Shown here piece after piece: positions 33,785-36,115 of a stretch of DNA of 36,115 nucleotides. Position 1 is the stretch's first letter. Every line of letters begins with the position of its first letter. The translations under genes were made by a program, and so were the position numbers. This stretch comes from an uncultured Clostridia bacterium. Lineage in GTDB: Bacteria > Bacillota > Clostridia > TANB77 > CAG-508. The notes under the pieces were generated by a model. The model was not told the origin of the DNA. It worked only from the letters and a program-made list of their open reading frames with translations, and searched no databases. The stretch is taken from assembly GCA_947596225.1 (NCBI GenBank), contig CANQEX010000008.1:1-36115 (forward strand), in the 5' to 3' direction.

Positions 33785-35539
33785 CCATATATTATTTTCT
33801 GATTTTTTCTTTCTATTATTTGTTATCTTTTTTATTTTATTTAGTATATTGTTTGAATTTTCTTCTTGAGTTACCTCAAGATCTTCAATTTCATTTTTTC
33901 CTTTTTTTTGTCTTTTAACTCCTTTAATTTGTCTAAACAAATTTTCTTCCTCTTTTTCTACTTCATAAGGCATATCTTCTTCAAACAAATCATCTTCTTC
34001 ATCTTCTATATCATCATTAATTTCTTCTATATTATTAGTTTGTGTTTCTTCAACTTCATTTTCTTCATCTACAAAATTCTCTACAGAATTATTTTTCTCT
34101 AATTCTTCTGTATATTGTTTTATTTTTAAATTAGTTTCTGCAACATCAATATTTTTATATTTTTCTCCAAATATATCAAATTGATTTTCTTCAGATTCTA
34201 CTGATTCATTATTTTCATTTGAAAGTGATGATTGCTCATCATCATCATCATCTTCTTCTTCCTCACTTAACTCAAATGGTGTTTTAGAAGAAGTTTTCTT
34301 TTCAATAATTTCAACATTATTTTCTTCTTTATTTGAATCAACCGTTTCTTGAAAAATTTCATCTTCATCTTCTTCTTTTGGCAAATCAAATTCTACTATA
34401 TCTTTACCAAATACCTCTGAAATATTTTTATAGAAAATAGTATATATTTCTTTAATACCATTAATTCGCCAATAATTCAAATTAATTAGTGAAATTCCAT
34501 TAGCATTTTTTTGCTTTTGATCTTTTTGTTGTATATCTAATAAATAAGATTTATTATATAAGTCTTTATAATTTTTCTTAGTAGCTTTACCAAGAGTTTC
34601 TTTTTCTAATAAATCAAATAAATTTGTTATTTGTAAAACATCTTCGCTAAAATTATTACAAGCTTCTTCCATTAATTTTTCGTGCATTTTTTTACCATGA
34701 ATTATTGTCATTCTTTCATAATCTAAAAATTGAATAATATATTCTTTAACTGCTAATAAAAAATCTACTTTTGCTTTTTCATTTCTAAGACTCTTTTTAT
34801 GAGCTGATATTTTAGCAACTCCTGCTTCTATTTCTTCAAGCAATCTTCTCATTTTTTCAAAAATAAATAGATATGATGCTGTTTCTTTTTTTACAATATC
34901 AACTGCAAAAAATGTTGATTTTTCAATTGCATTTTGATTAAATGGAATTTTTTCATCTTTTCCATTTCTTTCTAGTTGTATAATTATTGATTCAGTATCA
35001 TCAAATTTGCTAAATTGTTTAGCAACTTCTATTGCTTCTTCTTTTATTCCTTTAAAATTTGATTTAGCAACTTCTAGTGTTTCTTCATAGGCATTTTCAG
35101 ATATTTTTCTACATCTCTTACTTTTTGAAAGTTCAAATTTTTTTTCATTATATTCTTTTAAAGCTTGAATTAAATTTTCTTTTGTTTCCTTCATAGCTTC
35201 ATTATTTTTTTCAACTTCATTTTCAATTTTTTCAATACATTTTCTAGTTTCATCTACTTTTGCATCAATATTATTAAATAATAAATTTCTATTATATTCA
35301 AGTTTGGCACTTTTCTTATATAATTTATCTTGTGAGGCTTGTATTACTTTTATTTTTTTTAAACTTTCATTATACTCTTTCTTTGCATTAAGCTCTTTTT
35401 TATAATTTATTTGATATTTTTCTAACTTATCTACCAAATCACAATAATTTTTAAAATTTTTTCTTATATTACAATCTTTTTTATATTGTAATAAATTTTC
35501 AAAATATCTTTCTAAAACTATAGCACTTCTCTCATACAT
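33782..35539 (-). CDS. Coiled-coil protein with long acidic C-terminal region, function unknown
   Basis: I do not recognise this 585-residue protein. It has no signal peptide or transmembrane helix. Residues of about 1-170 are strongly charged heptad-rich helices (KLEYNRNLLFNNIDAKVDETRKCIEKIENEVEKNNEAMKETK-like). About 170-380 are more globular and helical, with aromatic residues (YLFIFEKMRRLLEEI, LINLNYWRINGIKEIYTIFYKNI). From about 385 to 560 the chain is low-complexity and very acidic (EEEEDDDDDEQSS). It ends in a basic tail (KIKKITNNRKKKSENNIW). This plan suggests a cytoplasmic scaffold or a partner of basic ligands such as ribosomes or DNA, but that is a guess. SD GGGGG lies 7-8 nt before the ATG. 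It is monocistronic. Confidence 0.85.
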   Translation of the reverse strand: MYERSAIVLERYFENLLQYKKDCNIRKNFKNYCDLVDKLEKYQINYKKELNAKKEYNESLKKIKVIQASQDKLYKKSAKLEYNRNLLFNNIDAKVDETRKCIEKIENEVEKNNEAMKETKENLIQALKEYNEKKFELSKSKRCRKISENAYEETLEVAKSNFKGIKEEAIEVAKQFSKFDDTESIIIQLERNGKDEKIPFNQNAIEKSTFFAVDIVKKETASYLFIFEKMRRLLEEIEAGVAKISAHKKSLRNEKAKVDFLLAVKEYIIQFLDYERMTIIHGKKMHEKLMEEACNNFSEDVLQITNLFDLLEKETLGKATKKNYKDLYNKSYLLDIQQKDQKQKNANGISLINLNYWRINGIKEIYTIFYKNISEVFGKDIVEFDLPKEEDEDEIFQETVDSNKEENNVEIIEKKTSSKTPFELSEEEEDDDDDEQSSLSNENNESVESEENQFDIFGEKYKNIDVAETNLKIKQYTEELEKNNSVENFVDEENEVEETQTNNIEEINDDIEDEEDDLFEEDMPYEVEKEEENLFRQIKGVKRQKKGKNEIEDLEVTQEENSNNILNKIKKITNNRKKKSENNIW

Positions 35540-35574
35540 TATTATAGCCCCCTAAAGTTACTAATTTTTTCTTT

Positions 35575-35603
35575 ATTATATATAAGTTTAATAAAAATGT
35601 CTA
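35575..35603 (-). promoter_or_regulatory. Promoter of the coiled-coil protein gene
   Basis: On the minus strand: TAGACA (35603-35598), 17 nt, TATAAT (35580-35575). Confidence 0.6.
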
Positions 35604-35673
35604 TATTATTTTTAAATAATTTTGCACAATTTTTTTTCATAATTACAAAACTCTTTATTTTTTAGGAAATTTA

Positions 35674-35682
35674 TGGTATAAT
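35674..35682 (+). promoter_or_regulatory. Extended -10 promoter of the 60-residue membrane peptide
   Basis: TGGTATAAT, an extended -10, lies about 30 nt before the start codon; the -35 region (TTTATT) is weak. The very strong SD AAAGGAGGAGG follows. Confidence 0.6.
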
Positions 35683-35712
35683 TATATATATTTTTTAGAA
35701 AGGAGGAGGGCT

Positions 35713-35895
35713 ATGTGGTTTGTAATATGGGCTGCAAAAGTAGTCTTACTATTTGCAGTTGTAATTCCAGCCATCTTATGGATATTCAATATCTTTGTAT
35801 ATGCTCCATTTAGATGGCTGTTCAGCAAAATCTGGAAATACAAAGTTCCTATTGCTATAGTAATATTACTTTTGGCGTGGCTACGGATCATATAG
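35713..35895 (+). CDS. Small two-helix membrane protein, function unknown
   Basis: A 60-residue, Trp-rich hydrophobic protein with one of the strongest SD sequences in the window (AAAGGAGGAGG, 4 nt before the ATG). Residues 1-33 (MWFVIWAAKVVLLFAVVIPAILWIF...) and 44-60 (VPIAIVILLLAWLRII) are transmembrane helices joined by a basic loop (RWLFSKIWKYK). The opposite-strand ORF (35682-35915) has no SD and is a shadow. It ends with TAG and is followed by an elaborate terminator. I know no family for it. A stress peptide, a membrane-complex accessory subunit or a type I toxin-like peptide are all possible; no antisense RNA is evident. Confidence 0.75.
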   Translation: MWFVIWAAKVVLLFAVVIPAILWIFNIFVYAPFRWLFSKIWKYKVPIAIVILLLAWLRII

Positions 35896-35925
35896 CCACT
35901 CCCTAAGAGCAACATTTGTTTAGAA

Positions 35926-35978
35926 ATGTGTCACCATATATAAGAGTAACAACTCTAATGTGGTGACACATCTTTTTC
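35926..35978 (+). terminator. Terminator after the small membrane protein, with nested hairpin
   Basis: An outer 11-bp stem ATGTGTCACCA/TGGTGACACAT encloses an inner AGAGT/ACTCT hairpin, followed by TCTTTTTCTTT. The fold is larger and more GC-rich than other terminators here. Confidence 0.75.
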
Positions 35979-36008
35979 TTTACAAATATATGTAAATAGT
36001 TATATAAT
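35979..36008 (+). promoter_or_regulatory. Promoter of the probable murE gene
   Basis: TTTACA (35979-35984), 18 nt, TATAAT (36003-36008), immediately after the preceding T-run. Confidence 0.55.
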
Positions 36009-36045
36009 TTCTCCATAGTAATCTTTTAAGAATGGAGGGATAACT

Positions 36046-36115
36046 ATGTTACTTAATAAATTAATTTCAAAAGTCGAAGTAATAAATAAAGTTGGTGATC
36101 TAAATTTAGATATAA
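36046..36115 (+). CDS. murE: Probable UDP-N-acetylmuramyl-tripeptide synthetase MurE (N-terminal 23 residues only)
   Basis: Only MLLNKLISKVEVINKVGDLNLDI is inside the window, so the call is tentative. The pattern (M-x-L-xx-L-x-xx-E/V...GDxxxxI) matches the start of MurE ligases, which add the third amino acid to the peptidoglycan precursor. SD GGAGGG lies 6 nt before the ATG and the reading frame stays open to the window edge. A dedicated promoter lies upstream. Confidence 0.5.
   Translation, partial: MLLNKLISKVEVINKVGDLNLDI

Noticed and set aside
35682-35915. Minus-strand ORF of 77 residues opposite the small membrane protein
   Set aside because: No SD, and its sequence is the complement of a well-signalled plus-strand gene.
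1-36115. Full reassignment of TGA to Trp (genetic code 4)
   Set aside because: Trp is encoded by TGG throughout the other genes; a recoded AT-rich genome would use mostly TGA. Only a rare or incipient use remains possible.

Overview
The window is AT-rich bacterial chromosome with very short gene spacing, Shine-Dalgarno (SD) motifs before nearly every start, a V-type ATPase, an oxygen-independent (class III) ribonucleotide reductase, KtrB/TrkH potassium uptake, a sortase and monoderm-style cell-wall enzymes. This fits a strictly anaerobic, low-GC Gram-positive bacterium, most likely an uncultured, host-associated member of the Clostridia (inference). No rRNA, tRNA, CRISPR array, IS element or phage gene is visible. 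Thirty-four genes are supported; the first and last are cut by the window edges.

Layout. 1-3 kb: a Ca2+/cation antiporter, a DUF445 membrane protein, a DJ-1/PfpI protein and MscL with a C-terminal zinc ribbon. 3-12 kb: a ten-gene minus-strand operon, with a glycosyltransferase (GT51) first and then V-ATPase genes in the order coiled-coil stalk subunit, C, I, K, F, E, A, B, D. 12-18 kb: an acyl-CoA synthetase, a DUF1836 regulator, an ECF sigma factor interrupted by an in-frame TGA, and a trkH-trkA-exporter operon. 18-24 kb: an Ig-like surface protein co-transcribed with a receiver-GGDEF protein, then a 1284-residue thioester-domain adhesin. 24-28 kb (plus strand): D,D-carboxypeptidase, Na/phosphate cotransporter and a secreted SH3-CAP protein. 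28-33 kb (minus): nrdD-nrdG-prs, then rpsU on its own promoter. 33-36 kb: sortase, a large coiled-coil/acidic protein of unknown function, a 60-residue membrane peptide and the start of a probable murE.

Genes that plausibly work together: the rotary ATPase with the K+ and Na+/Pi transporters (ion homeostasis); GT51, D,D-carboxypeptidase and MurE (cell wall); adhesin, Ig-like protein, GGDEF protein and sortase (surface and c-di-GMP-linked lifestyle); nrdD, nrdG and prs (nucleotide supply).

The strongest oddities are: (i) the ECF sigma gene whose only interruption is a TGA exactly where the family has a conserved Trp, in a window where none of 32 complete genes ends in TGA; (ii) a hairpin inserted between a strong SD and the ATG of mscL, with a weaker version at the sigma gene; (iii) a terminator hairpin that contains the next gene's SD and is preceded by a -10 box placed so that new transcripts would lack the sequestering arm; (iv) a V-ATPase rotor subunit with a signal peptide and a roughly 50-residue hydrophilic extension; (v) the MscL zinc-ribbon fusion. 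I did not find a clearly new multi-gene system. The least explained loci are the 585-residue coiled-coil protein and the 60-residue membrane peptide near the right edge.
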